A stretch of 64,000 nt of DNA from contig NZ_MUGS01000062.1 of the NCBI RefSeq assembly GCF_002222055.1, forward strand, positions 107,224 through 171,223, read 5' to 3'. The notes under the pieces were generated by a model. It had not been told where the DNA came from. It saw only the letters and a list, made by a program, of their open reading frames with translations, and searched no databases. Of this stretch, positions 41,624 through 50,338 are shown piece after piece. The stretch is from Flavobacterium araucananum (GTDB lineage: Bacteria > Bacteroidota > Bacteroidia > Flavobacteriales > Flavobacteriaceae). Each line of letters begins with the position of its first letter. Position 1 is the stretch's first letter. Made by a program: the position numbers and the translations under genes.

Positions 41624-42838
41624 TTACGATTTCGAAAAATGTGAAATCACTTTATTTAAAATATCAACGGCAACGGATTCTTTTGTTTTTAATTCCATAG
41701 GTTCAATTCTAAAATCACTATCAATAAATGTTACTTTATTGGTTTCTTTTTTAAAACCGGCGCCCTCATCTTGTAAGGAATTTAAAACAATCAAATCTAA
41801 GTTTTTTTTCTGAATTTTCAACTTAGCATTGTCAATTTCATTTTCGGTCTCTAAAGCGAACCCAATTAAAAACTGATTTTTTTTGATTTCGCCAAGCGAT
41901 GCTAAAATATCTTTTGTCTTTTCGAGCTCTATCGTAAAATCATCTGATGCTTTTTTAATCTTTTGCAAAGCTACTACTTTTGGTCTGTAATCTGCTACAG
42001 CCGCTGCTGCAATAGCAACATCAGCATCATTAAAATACAAATGACAAGCATCATACATTTCCTGAGCCGAGATTACATTAATAACTTTAACTAAATTATT
42101 TTTTGCCTTATAATGCGTTGGCCCCGAAACTAAAATAACCTCTGCCCCCAAACTTGCTGCCTGATGCGCAATATCAAACCCCATTTTTCCTGAAGAATGA
42201 TTTCCTATAAAACGTACAGGATCTATTGCTTCGTATGTTGGTCCGGCAGTAATTAGTATTTTTTTTCCTTTTAGGGGTAATTTACTTTCTAAGTCTGCTT
42301 CAAGAAAAGCAATAATATTTTCCGGTTCAGCCATACGTCCTTCGCCGGATAAACCACTTGCCAACTCTCCATTTTCAGCAGGAATCATTACATTTCCAAA
42401 CTTTTTTAAAGCTGCAAAACTAGATAAGGTAGAGGGATGTTTATACATATCCAAATCCATTGCCGGAGCAAAATAAACAGGACATTTGGCCGATAAATAA
42501 GTAGCAATTAAAAGATTATCGCAGTTTCCTGTTGTCATCTTAGATAATGTATTGGCTGTTGCCGGAGCAATTAACATTAAATCAGCCCAAAGAGCCAATT
42601 CGACATGATTGTTCCAGACAGCATCTTCATCATCCTGATTAAAGAAACTGGAATGTACCGGATTTTTTGATAACGTAGATAACGTAAGTGGGGTTACAAA
42701 ATCCTTAGAAGCAGGTGTCATTATCACTTGGACATGTGCACCTGCTTTTATAAAAAGTCGTACTAATGAGGCTGTTTTATACGCTGCAATTCCACCAGAA
42801 ACTCCCAGCAAAATTTTCTTCCCGTTTAAAACTGACAT
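41624..42838 (-). CDS. coaBC: Bifunctional phosphopantothenoylcysteine decarboxylase/synthetase
   Basis: Two successive steps of coenzyme A synthesis in one 404-residue protein. The N-terminal flavin-dependent decarboxylase (1-180) shows GVSGGIAAYK (8-17) and the PAMDLDMY substrate clamp. The C-terminal CTP-dependent synthetase (from about 187) shows ITAGPTYEAIDPVRFI and NHSSGKMG, then AAAVADYRP. It lies 11 bases after the omega-subunit gene. Confidence 0.95.
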   Translation of the reverse strand: MSVLNGKKILLGVSGGIAAYKTASLVRLFIKAGAHVQVIMTPASKDFVTPLTLSTLSKNPVHSSFFNQDDEDAVWNNHVELALWADLMLIAPATANTLSKMTTGNCDNLLIATYLSAKCPVYFAPAMDLDMYKHPSTLSSFAALKKFGNVMIPAENGELASGLSGEGRMAEPENIIAFLEADLESKLPLKGKKILITAGPTYEAIDPVRFIGNHSSGKMGFDIAHQAASLGAEVILVSGPTHYKAKNNLVKVINVISAQEMYDACHLYFNDADVAIAAAAVADYRPKVVALQKIKKASDDFTIELEKTKDILASLGEIKKNQFLIGFALETENEIDNAKLKIQKKNLDLIVLNSLQDEGAGFKKETNKVTFIDSDFRIEPMELKTKESVAVDILNKVISHFSKS

Positions 42839-42849
42839 TATACTATATA

Positions 42850-43167
42850 TTATTTATTTGAACTTCTGTGGTAAGTTTTACCATCTAACCATTCTTGAAC
42901 CGCTAATGCGTGTGGTTTAGGCAATTTTTCGTAAAATTTAGAAACTTCAATTTGTTCTTTATTTTCAAAAACTTCTTCAAGACTGTCATTATAAGTAGCA
43001 AACTCTTCTAATTTCTCAGTTAATTCTTTTTTAATTTCAGAATTAATTTGATTTGCTCTTTTAGCCATAATGGTAATCGCTTCATACACATTTCCTGTTG
43101 GCTCTTCAATAACTGTTTTATTGTAAGTTATTGTATTTACAGGAGCATTCGTCTTTTTTAAATCCAT
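42850..43167 (-). CDS. rpoZ: RNA polymerase omega subunit, Bacteroidota form
   Basis: A small subunit that stabilises the beta' chain of RNA polymerase. The 105-residue protein contains NVYEAITIMAKRANQIN, the omega core helix with the MAKRA variant of the usual pattern. A Bacteroidota-specific C-terminal extension ends in WLDGKTYHRSSNK. It sits 4 bases after bamD and 11 before coaBC. The call rests on the core helix and gene order. Confidence 0.9.
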   Translation of the reverse strand: MDLKKTNAPVNTITYNKTVIEEPTGNVYEAITIMAKRANQINSEIKKELTEKLEEFATYNDSLEEVFENKEQIEVSKFYEKLPKPHALAVQEWLDGKTYHRSSNK

Positions 43168-43171
43168 GACT

Positions 43172-43972
43172 TTATTTTATTTTAGTAAATTTTTGTAAAT
43201 CAGTTTCAACCCTAGCATTCATCTCGTCTGCCTCTTTTTTATATTTTGTAGCGCTGTTAAACTTAATTAAGTTGTTGTAAGCTACTTTTGCAACATTTAA
43301 ACGTTCTTCCATTTTTGCAGGAACACTATTTATTGCTAATTTATATGCCGAATCGTATTTGTAAAACAATGCATCTTCTTTGAAAGGTGTTCCCGGAAAA
43401 TCTGCGATAAAATTATCAAAAGCAATCAATGCTGATTTATAATCTGAAATCGTATTGTATCCTTTGGCATTTTCGTATGCTTTTTTCTCCAATTTGCCAT
43501 TTAAAACTTTTACAGCTTCGTTAGCCTGAACTATATATTCTGAATTTGGATAATTATCTATAAAAGCTTGCAATTTCTCTAAAGCTTTTTGTGTATCTGT
43601 TTGATCAAGACTATAAACGGGAGCTAGTTTCGAATAACTGTAAGCGCCTAAAAAAGCAGCTTCCTGTACTTTCTCGCTTCGGGGATAACCTGAAACAAAA
43701 CTTTCGAATTGATAACCGGCCAAATAGTATTGTTTTGATTTATAATAAGATTGCGAAAACATATAAAAAAGTTTCTCTGCCTGTGGCTTTCCTCTGTAAG
43801 AAGGTGCTAATTGCTCAAAAAGACGAATGGCTTTAGAATATTTTCCAGCATCATACATTTTTGTTGCCACATCAAATTTGGCTGCAACATCTTCGTTTTT
43901 TAATGCTTTTTGGTATTCACTACAAGAACAAAAAAGGACAACAACAATTAATAGAGATACTATTTTTTTCAT
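43172..43972 (-). CDS. bamD: Outer-membrane assembly lipoprotein BamD
   Basis: Lipoprotein of the BAM complex that inserts barrel proteins into the outer membrane. The start at 43972 gives a lipoprotein signal (MKKIVSLLIVVVLFCSC, lipid on the second Cys); an in-frame start at 44023 would precede it by 17 residues. The 266-residue protein has the tetratricopeptide units typical of BamD (YDAGKYSKAIRLFEQLA, then YYLAGYQFESFVSGYPRSE). It is the first gene after the promoter at 44040-44070. Confidence 0.93.
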   Translation of the reverse strand: MKKIVSLLIVVVLFCSCSEYQKALKNEDVAAKFDVATKMYDAGKYSKAIRLFEQLAPSYRGKPQAEKLFYMFSQSYYKSKQYYLAGYQFESFVSGYPRSEKVQEAAFLGAYSYSKLAPVYSLDQTDTQKALEKLQAFIDNYPNSEYIVQANEAVKVLNGKLEKKAYENAKGYNTISDYKSALIAFDNFIADFPGTPFKEDALFYKYDSAYKLAINSVPAKMEERLNVAKVAYNNLIKFNSATKYKKEADEMNARVETDLQKFTKIK

Positions 43973-44021
43973 TTTCTTACTTTTATTATGATTTCTTAGA
44001 CAATTATGCCAAAGCAAAATC

Positions 44022-44070
44022 ACACCGAAGTTCCGGTGGCAAATTTAGTTATTAATTTAGCTACTACAAA
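44022..44070 (-). promoter_or_regulatory. Promoter and 5' hairpin of the bamD-to-fabV operon
   Basis: On the minus strand TTTG (44070-44067), 19 bases, then TAAATTTG (44047-44040): an exact match to the Bacteroidota promoter. The message would begin near 44035, in a small hairpin CACCG/CGGTG (44022-44039). Confidence 0.7.
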
Positions 44071-44108
44071 ATATTTTTTGGTATAATAAAATACCGGCAA
44101 TCTCACTG

Positions 44109-44990
44109 TTATTTTATGCTGTTTTTTACAAATTCATTCAATCTGTTTGCTAATGATTCATCGACACTTACCAACGGCAAACGTACCACGTTCTCAGCAA
44201 TACCAAGGGCTTGAAAGACTTGTTTGATTCCGGCAGGATTTCCCTGTTCAAAAATCATATCAATACAATCTGATAAAAAGTATTGGGTTTTAAACGCTTC
44301 ATTTACTTTTTTATTGAGTCCTAAACGAATCATTTCTGTAAATTCTTTTGGAAAACCTTGTCCAATAACCGAAATTACTCCTGCTCCGCCGGCTAAAACA
44401 ATTGGCAATGCGATCATATCATCTCCTGAGATTACAAGAAAATCTTTTGGCGCATTTTTTATCAGTTGCAGTGCCTGAGCCATATCGCCTGCTGCTTCTT
44501 TTATTGCAACGATATTACTAAAATCATTTGCCAGACGAATAACTGTTGCCGGCAACATATTACTCGCTGTTCTTCCGGGAACATTATATAAAATAACCGG
44601 TAAAGGCGATGCCTCGGCAATAGCTTTAAAATGCTGATAAATTCCTTCTTGTGTAGGTTTATTATAATAAGGAGAAACAGAAAGTATGGCTTCGAAAGCC
44701 GAAAAATCTCCTGTTTTTAATTCCTCGACTATTTGTAGCGTGTTATTACCTCCAACTCCAAGTACCAAAGGCAATCTTCCTTTATTGGTGTTGATTACAG
44801 TAGTAATAACCAATTCTTTTTCGGCTTGTGATAAGGTAGCATTTTCTGCTGTTGTTCCCATAACCACAAGATATTCAACTCCTCCGTCTATCGAAAAATT
44901 TACGATACGCTGCAAAGCTTCGATATCTATTGAAAAGTCTTTTTTAAATGGCGTTACAAGGGCAACACCAGTTCCTATTAATGATTGCAT
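44109..44990 (-). CDS. dapA: 4-hydroxy-tetrahydrodipicolinate synthase
   Basis: Condenses pyruvate with aspartate semialdehyde, the first committed step of lysine and diaminopimelate synthesis. The 293-residue TIM barrel has Thr46-Thr47 in GTTAEN (Ala where most have Gly), Tyr135 in YNVPGRT and the Schiff-base Lys164 in VAIKEAAGD. It lies 16 bases after the DUF6913 gene. A separate promoter follows before bamD. Confidence 0.95.
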   Translation of the reverse strand: MQSLIGTGVALVTPFKKDFSIDIEALQRIVNFSIDGGVEYLVVMGTTAENATLSQAEKELVITTVINTNKGRLPLVLGVGGNNTLQIVEELKTGDFSAFEAILSVSPYYNKPTQEGIYQHFKAIAEASPLPVILYNVPGRTASNMLPATVIRLANDFSNIVAIKEAAGDMAQALQLIKNAPKDFLVISGDDMIALPIVLAGGAGVISVIGQGFPKEFTEMIRLGLNKKVNEAFKTQYFLSDCIDMIFEQGNPAGIKQVFQALGIAENVVRLPLVSVDESLANRLNEFVKNSIK

Positions 44991-45006
44991 ATTCTAATTT
45001 ATAATT

Positions 45007-45519
45007 TTACTTTATACTCTTTAAATACTTGAACAATTCGAAAACGAAAAGTTTATAATTCTGCATAGCGGTATTAATCATCCATCGATTTAGATTTTTA
45101 TCTACAGATGCAAATCCTACTTTAAATTTAGCCTTTGATTTATGGGTTATCATCATCAAAACTGCCGTTTCGGTATCATAATAACTAATCAAGAGGTCAA
45201 ATTCTGTCTCCATAAATTCATTCAAAAAAACTGCTGTAATTTCTCCGTTCCAACTGATGTCTTTTTTACCAAATGTAGGCAGAGAATACGTTTCCTTATC
45301 CTTGAATTTACTTCTATACGCAACAATTTTTATGTTGTGAGGAGCTATCCCTTTCAACAAAAGTTCGTTTACTATATCTTGCGAATGGCGAAAATCGCTT
45401 TCATCAATCAGTAAACCAATTGTTTGTATATTACTTGTAAAGACTTCGTTTTTGACATTATGCAAGTGATTTTTTAATGATTTTTTTACAAAAAATTCCT
45501 TTATATAATTTAAAAACAT
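45007..45519 (-). CDS. DUF6913-like protein, 170 aa
   Basis: A soluble 170-residue protein with an alpha/beta pattern (NIQTIGLLIDESDF, IKIVAYRSKFKDKE, FDLLISYYDTET). From memory this matches DUF6913, a family I associate with Flavobacteriia; function is unknown. Alternating strand-helix segments resemble a nucleotide- or sugar-binding fold, but no motif is clear. It lies upstream of dapA on the same strand and is divergent from the nucleotidase genes. Confidence 0.7.
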   Translation of the reverse strand: MFLNYIKEFFVKKSLKNHLHNVKNEVFTSNIQTIGLLIDESDFRHSQDIVNELLLKGIAPHNIKIVAYRSKFKDKETYSLPTFGKKDISWNGEITAVFLNEFMETEFDLLISYYDTETAVLMMITHKSKAKFKVGFASVDKNLNRWMINTAMQNYKLFVFELFKYLKSIK

Positions 45520-45566
45520 AGTACTTTTACCAGATTACAAAATTAATTATTTAAGTCGCATTTAAG

Positions 45567-46346
45567 ATGGTAAAACTAAAAAAGTATAACGGATTTTTAA
45601 AACTTTTTGTTATATTCTTAACACTTTTTTTTATATTTTCTTGCAGTCAAAAAAACTATAATTTGACGAAGATAGAAGGAAAACAACTTCCGATCAATGA
45701 AAAAGGTACTGAAACTCCTGAAATTGAAAAATTTATTAAGCCTTATCGGGATCATATCAATAAGGATTTAGACAGTGTTCTGGCTTATTCTCCTGAAACA
45801 CTTGATAAAAGTACCGGAAAATGGCAAACAAGCATCGGGAATTTATTAGCCGATGTGTGTGTGGAGCGCGGGAATCTTGTTTTTAAAGCTCGTGAGAAAA
45901 AAAGTATTGATTTATGTTTATTAAATCATGGTGGAATTCGTGCGATCCTTCCTAAAGGTAATGTAACGACAAGAACTGCTTTTGAAATTATGCCTTTTGA
46001 AAACAATCTGGTTGTTGTCGCTTTAAAAGGACAACAAATTCTAGAAATAGCTGCTTATATTATTAAGGAGAAAAAACCTCAGCCTCTATCAGGTATGACT
46101 TTTACAATCGCAAAAGATAATACTGCCAAAAACATTTTGGTTCAGGGAAAACCTCTTGACCTTAATACCGTTTATTATGTAGCTACAAATGATTATCTGG
46201 CAAATGGTGGCGATAGCATGAATTTCTTTGCGAAGGGTGTTCAGAAATTTGATTTGAATTATAAACTTCGAAATGTATTGATTGATTATTTTAAACAAGT
46301 CGATACAATTCCGGTAGCAAAAGATATCCGAATTACAGAAGAATAA
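45567..46346 (+). CDS. 5'-nucleotidase C-terminal domain lipoprotein (split half)
   Basis: A 259-residue protein that holds only the substrate-binding domain of a 5'-nucleotidase. The lipoprotein signal ends at Cys26 (FIFSC). LLNHGGIRAILPKGNVTTR near residue 117, and then MPFENNLVVVALKGQQIL, carry the Asn/Arg/Phe contacts to the base and ribose. ATNDYLANGGDSMNFF near residue 206 closes the pocket. The metal-binding catalytic domain is missing and is encoded by the gene at 46509. The two together would make one enzyme acting on nucleotides or similar phosphate esters at the cell envelope. Confidence 0.9.
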   Translation: MVKLKKYNGFLKLFVIFLTLFFIFSCSQKNYNLTKIEGKQLPINEKGTETPEIEKFIKPYRDHINKDLDSVLAYSPETLDKSTGKWQTSIGNLLADVCVERGNLVFKAREKKSIDLCLLNHGGIRAILPKGNVTTRTAFEIMPFENNLVVVALKGQQILEIAAYIIKEKKPQPLSGMTFTIAKDNTAKNILVQGKPLDLNTVYYVATNDYLANGGDSMNFFAKGVQKFDLNYKLRNVLIDYFKQVDTIPVAKDIRITEE

Positions 46347-46354
46347 AAAAGTTC

Positions 46355-46459
46355 GCCACGAATTACACCAATTTACACGAATTCCAATTGTAAAAATTCA
46401 ATACGAATTTGAGCGAATTCAAAAAAAATCAATTCATGCAAATTCGTGAAATTCGTGGC
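46355..46459. repeat. Inverted repeat of the GCCACGAATT family between the nucleotidase halves
   Basis: The left arm (46355-46384, starts GCCACGAATTACACCAATTT) and right arm (46431-46459, ends GTGAAATTCGTGGC) are inverted relatives. The inner spacer has further AATTC symmetry. Confidence 0.6.
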
Positions 46460-46508
46460 AAAGAAAAAAAACATTAGCAAATTACAGTTTTCGTAAAAAA
46501 TATACAAA

Positions 46509-47420
46509 ATGAAAAGAAGAGAATTTATCGAAAAAACAGCTGCAAGTACTGCCTTATTAAGTTTAGGTTTGTCCTTGAGTAGTTTTGAAACTAACGATAT
46601 CAAACACTTAACGATTTTACATACTAATGATGTTCACAGTCATATTGACCCTTTTCCGGCTGATGATCCTCGTAATGCAAATAAAGGTGGTGTATCTCGC
46701 AGAGCTGCACTTATAGAAACTATTCGTCAGGAAAATCCAAATGTACTTTTGTTAGACGCAGGAGATATTTTTCAGGGTACTCCTTATTTTAATTATTACG
46801 GTGGAGAACTGGAGTTTAAGTTGATGAGTATGATGAAATATGATGCATCGACGATTGGAAATCACGATTTCGACAATGGTCTTGACGGTCTTTATGCACA
46901 AATGCCACATGCAACTTTTGAATTTATCAATTCTAACTATGACTTTAAAAATACGGTGATGAACGGTCTTGTAAAACCGTACAAAATCTTTAATAAAAGC
47001 GGAATTAAAGTTGGTGTCTTTGGTGTAGGAATTGAGCTTGCCGGCTTGGTAGACAAACAAATGTATAAGGAAACTGTTTATAATGATCCGGTCGAAATTG
47101 CCCAGGATATGACGCAATTATTAAAAAAACAAGAAAAATGCGATTTGGTAATTTGTCTTTCGCACTTAGGTTATAAATATAAGGACGACGAATCTAAAAT
47201 CTCTGATTTAAAATTTGCTGCACAAACTCAGGATATCGATTTAATTATTGGTGGTCACACGCATACTTTTTTAGACAAACCTACTATTGTAAAAAATAAA
47301 GCAGGACAAGATGTATTGGTGAATCAGGTAGGTTGTTATGGTATTAATCTTGGGAGAATAGATTTTTATTTTGATAAGGATAAAGCGCACAGCAATCAGG
47401 GAAGATCAATTGTTGTATAA
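46509..47420 (+). CDS. Metallophosphatase, catalytic half of a split 5'-nucleotidase
   Basis: A 303-residue calcineurin-like phosphoesterase domain. Metal ligands are visible in order: HTNDVHSH, LDAGDIFQGTP, IGNHDFDNG, CLSHLG and GGHTHTF. The N-terminus MKRREFIEKTAASTALLSLG is a twin-arginine-type signal, so it may be exported folded. It lacks the substrate domain, which the preceding gene supplies. The 3' end overlaps the convergent membrane-protein gene by 15 bases. Confidence 0.92.
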   Translation: MKRREFIEKTAASTALLSLGLSLSSFETNDIKHLTILHTNDVHSHIDPFPADDPRNANKGGVSRRAALIETIRQENPNVLLLDAGDIFQGTPYFNYYGGELEFKLMSMMKYDASTIGNHDFDNGLDGLYAQMPHATFEFINSNYDFKNTVMNGLVKPYKIFNKSGIKVGVFGVGIELAGLVDKQMYKETVYNDPVEIAQDMTQLLKKQEKCDLVICLSHLGYKYKDDESKISDLKFAAQTQDIDLIIGGHTHTFLDKPTIVKNKAGQDVLVNQVGCYGINLGRIDFYFDKDKAHSNQGRSIVV

Positions 47421-48101
47421 AAGTTTTTTATGAATTTTGACTTTTTCAAGAAAGTATTCTACCATAAAGAAATAAGCCAGAATTTGTGTTACATCCCGAA
47501 TTAAAACGAGTACCACTGAATAAGAAAAGTATTCGTTGAAGATGTAGAATATATCCGAAAAAATATAACTAATGGCCATTAATGACATTAGTAATGTAAT
47601 GTGTGTTCCTTTTGTAATGTAACTTACAAATGAAAAGTAGCTTAAAACGCCAAGCACAATTCCGTAAAAAGTATAAATTATATTAAACTTTTTCATATTG
47701 TCGGATTGCAAACTTAGCACTGAAATGAGCAGATAAACGATAAATATAATTACTATAGAAACTGGCAAAATATCTTTTTTTGCCAGTTTTATTTTTTCAT
47801 GTTCTCTTATAAAAAGTTTTACGATCAAAAGGTACACTACGAGAAAACTTAGTACTGCACCAATTTCTGAAATTTCGATATCCATTAGATCAAAGACCTG
47901 ACCTACAAAACAGAAGAGAAAAATCAAACCTTCGGTTTTTTTTATTTTAAACTCGTTACTTATCAAAAAATAGATAAAAATTGCAGGGAGCACAATCGCT
48001 TTAGCATAAAGTGCAAAAAAATCCTGCTCTGTCCAATCAAAAATAATTGTGCACAGTAACGCTACAAAAAATAAAATCAACGATGGTTTATTCGCTTTCA
48101 T
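47406..48101 (-). CDS. Polytopic membrane protein, YhhN-like
   Basis: A 231-residue inner-membrane protein with seven or eight hydrophobic helices. The spacing of helices and segments like YAKAIVLPAIFIYFL recall the YhhN family, which includes lysoplasmalogenases, but I see no decisive motif. Its ATG lies within the last codons of ligA (14-base overlap), which implies co-translation. Its 3' end overlaps the convergent metallophosphatase gene. Function is uncertain. Confidence 0.65.
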   Translation of the reverse strand: MKANKPSLILFFVALLCTIIFDWTEQDFFALYAKAIVLPAIFIYFLISNEFKIKKTEGLIFLFCFVGQVFDLMDIEISEIGAVLSFLVVYLLIVKLFIREHEKIKLAKKDILPVSIVIIFIVYLLISVLSLQSDNMKKFNIIYTFYGIVLGVLSYFSFVSYITKGTHITLLMSLMAISYIFSDIFYIFNEYFSYSVVLVLIRDVTQILAYFFMVEYFLEKVKIHKKLLYNN

Positions 48102-50094
48102 TTAATTTATTTATAAAATCTTCTTCTGATAATATTGGAATATTCAGTTTACTGGCTTTTTCTAATTTTGCTGGTCCCATATTATCTCCGGCTACTACAA
48201 AATCAGTTTTCGCAGAAATTGAACTTCCAACTTTCCCTCCGTTATCTTCGATTGTTTTCTTTAATTCGTCTCTTGAAAATTGTGCAAAAACACCTGAAAC
48301 TACAAATGTTTTACCCATGAATTTTTCGGTAGCATTCGGATTTATTTTTTCGACGATTTCAAATTGAATACCATAGCTTTTTAAGCGGTCGATAATTTTT
48401 TGATTTTCTTCGTTTTCAAAAAACTCAATCACGCTTTTGGCAATTCTTTCTCCAATTTCATCTACTAAAATTAAATCCATTAGTGTAGCCTGACTTAGTG
48501 CCTCAATATTTTTATAATGTTTGGCTAGTTTTTTAGCTACAGTTTCTCCAACAAATCGAATTCCGAGCGCAAAAAGCACACTTTCGAACGGAATTTCTTT
48601 TGATTTCTCTACACCGTTTACCAGATTCTCGGCAGATTTTTTTGCCATTCTTTCGAGATGCAAAATATCATCTACTTTTAGCTCATACAGATCAGCATAA
48701 TTATGAACCAGACCATTCTTAAATAGCAGGGCTACTGTTTCGCCGCCAAGACCTTCAATATCCATGGCTTTTCTTGATATATAATGCTGTATTCTGCCTA
48801 TAATTTGCGGAGGACATCCGTAAAAATTAGGACAATAATGGTTGGCTTCTCCTTCGTTTCTTACTAACTGGGTCTGACATTCGGGACAATGTGTGATGTA
48901 TTGCGTTACTTCTGAGTTCTCTGGTCGTTTTTCTAAATCTACTGCAATAATTTTTGGAATGATCTCACCTCCTTTTTCTACAAAAACGGTATCATTTATT
49001 CTGATATCCAGTTTTTCGATTTGATCTGCATTGTGCAGCGAAGCTCGTTTTACGATAGTTCCTGCCAATTGTACCGGTGCTAAATTTGCTACCGGCGTTA
49101 TGGCTCCGGTACGACCAACCTGATAGGTAATCGAATTTAATTGGGTAGAAACTTGTTCTGATTTAAATTTATATGCAATTGCCCAACGAGGTGATTTTGC
49201 GGTATATCCTAACTCTTCCTGATGCTGAATGCTGTTTACTTTTATAACTACACCATCTGTTTCATAAGGTAAATTATGGCGGTGAACATCCCAATAATCA
49301 ATAAAGTCAAAAACTTCCTGCAGGTTATTGACTAATTTTGCTTCGCCCGGCACTTTAAATCCCCATCTTCTGGCAGATTCCAATCCTTCGAACTGAGAGG
49401 AAAAAGGCAAATTATTACCGGTTACAAAATACAGTAAACATTCTAACGGACGTTTGGCAACCTCAGCGCTATCTTGCAATTTTAAACTCCCTGAAGCTGT
49501 ATTTCTTGGGTTTGAATAGGGTGTTTCTCCTATTTCTATCAATTCCTGATTCATTTTTTCGAAACCGGCAAAAGGCAAAATAATTTCTCCCCTAATATCG
49601 AATTTCTCCGGATAGTTCCCTTTTAGTTGTAAAGGAATTGATTTTATGGTTTTGATATTATTGGTAACCTCATCTCCCTGAAAACCATCTCCACGGGTTA
49701 AAGCCTGTACCAGCTTTCCGTTTTCGTAAGTTATGCTTATCGAGGCTCCGTCATATTTTAATTCGCAGGTATATTGCAAATCAACATTTCCTAAAACTTT
49801 CTGAATTCGGGTTTCCCAATCCAGTAAATCTTCTTTAGAATAAGAATTGTCTAAAGAATACATGCGGTATTGATGGGCAATGGTTTTAAAATTTTTCGTC
49901 ACAGTACCTCCCACTCGTTGTGTTGGCGACTGTGCGTCGAAAAATTCCGGATTTTTATTTTCTAAATCCTGAAGCTCTTTTAGTTTTATATCAAAATCAT
50001 AATCAGAAATTGTGGCATTATCTAATACATAATAATTGTAATTATGCTGATTTAGTTCGTCTCTTAATGTCTGAATTGTTTCTTGAATACTCAT
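48088..50094 (-). CDS. ligA: NAD-dependent DNA ligase
   Basis: Seals nicks in replication and repair using NAD. The 668-residue protein has all domains in order. The Ia domain is NAD-binding (YYVLDNATISDYDFD). Lys113 in CELKYDGAS forms the adenylate. An OB fold follows (AKSPRWAIAYKF, GRTGAITPVANL). The zinc finger is CPECQTQL and CPNFYGCP, then helix-hairpin-helix repeats, and a C-terminal BRCT domain (GKTFVVSGVF). It overlaps the YhhN-like gene by 14 bases. Confidence 0.97.
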   Translation of the reverse strand: MSIQETIQTLRDELNQHNYNYYVLDNATISDYDFDIKLKELQDLENKNPEFFDAQSPTQRVGGTVTKNFKTIAHQYRMYSLDNSYSKEDLLDWETRIQKVLGNVDLQYTCELKYDGASISITYENGKLVQALTRGDGFQGDEVTNNIKTIKSIPLQLKGNYPEKFDIRGEIILPFAGFEKMNQELIEIGETPYSNPRNTASGSLKLQDSAEVAKRPLECLLYFVTGNNLPFSSQFEGLESARRWGFKVPGEAKLVNNLQEVFDFIDYWDVHRHNLPYETDGVVIKVNSIQHQEELGYTAKSPRWAIAYKFKSEQVSTQLNSITYQVGRTGAITPVANLAPVQLAGTIVKRASLHNADQIEKLDIRINDTVFVEKGGEIIPKIIAVDLEKRPENSEVTQYITHCPECQTQLVRNEGEANHYCPNFYGCPPQIIGRIQHYISRKAMDIEGLGGETVALLFKNGLVHNYADLYELKVDDILHLERMAKKSAENLVNGVEKSKEIPFESVLFALGIRFVGETVAKKLAKHYKNIEALSQATLMDLILVDEIGERIAKSVIEFFENEENQKIIDRLKSYGIQFEIVEKINPNATEKFMGKTFVVSGVFAQFSRDELKKTIEDNGGKVGSSISAKTDFVVAGDNMGPAKLEKASKLNIPILSEEDFINKLNESE

Positions 50095-50195
50095 AAAATA
50101 TTATAATACTGCTGGTTGTGTTTTTGAATAACTGAATCTCAAAATTAGGATTATTTTTGTTCAAAAACAGCAAAAAGCAAAAGTTTTATAAATCA

Positions 50196-50233
50196 AAAAT
50201 CAAGCTGCAAAAAGATGCAACTTGATTTTCTTC
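50196..50233. terminator. Terminator-like hairpin between ligA and the OmpA-like gene
   Basis: AAAATCAAG-C-TGCA (50196-50209) pairs with TGCA-A-CTTGATTTT (50216-50229). It lies downstream of the minus-strand OmpA-like gene (ends at 50339) and upstream of ligA. The remaining gap bases hold nothing I can name. Confidence 0.75.
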
Positions 50234-50338
50234 TTGCCCATTATTCTTAAAAAGAATTAAACAAAACCAACTTCCAAATGGTCTCTTCGTTTTATATTTT
50301 TATTCTAATAATCAAATTATTAGTCTATCAACATAAAA

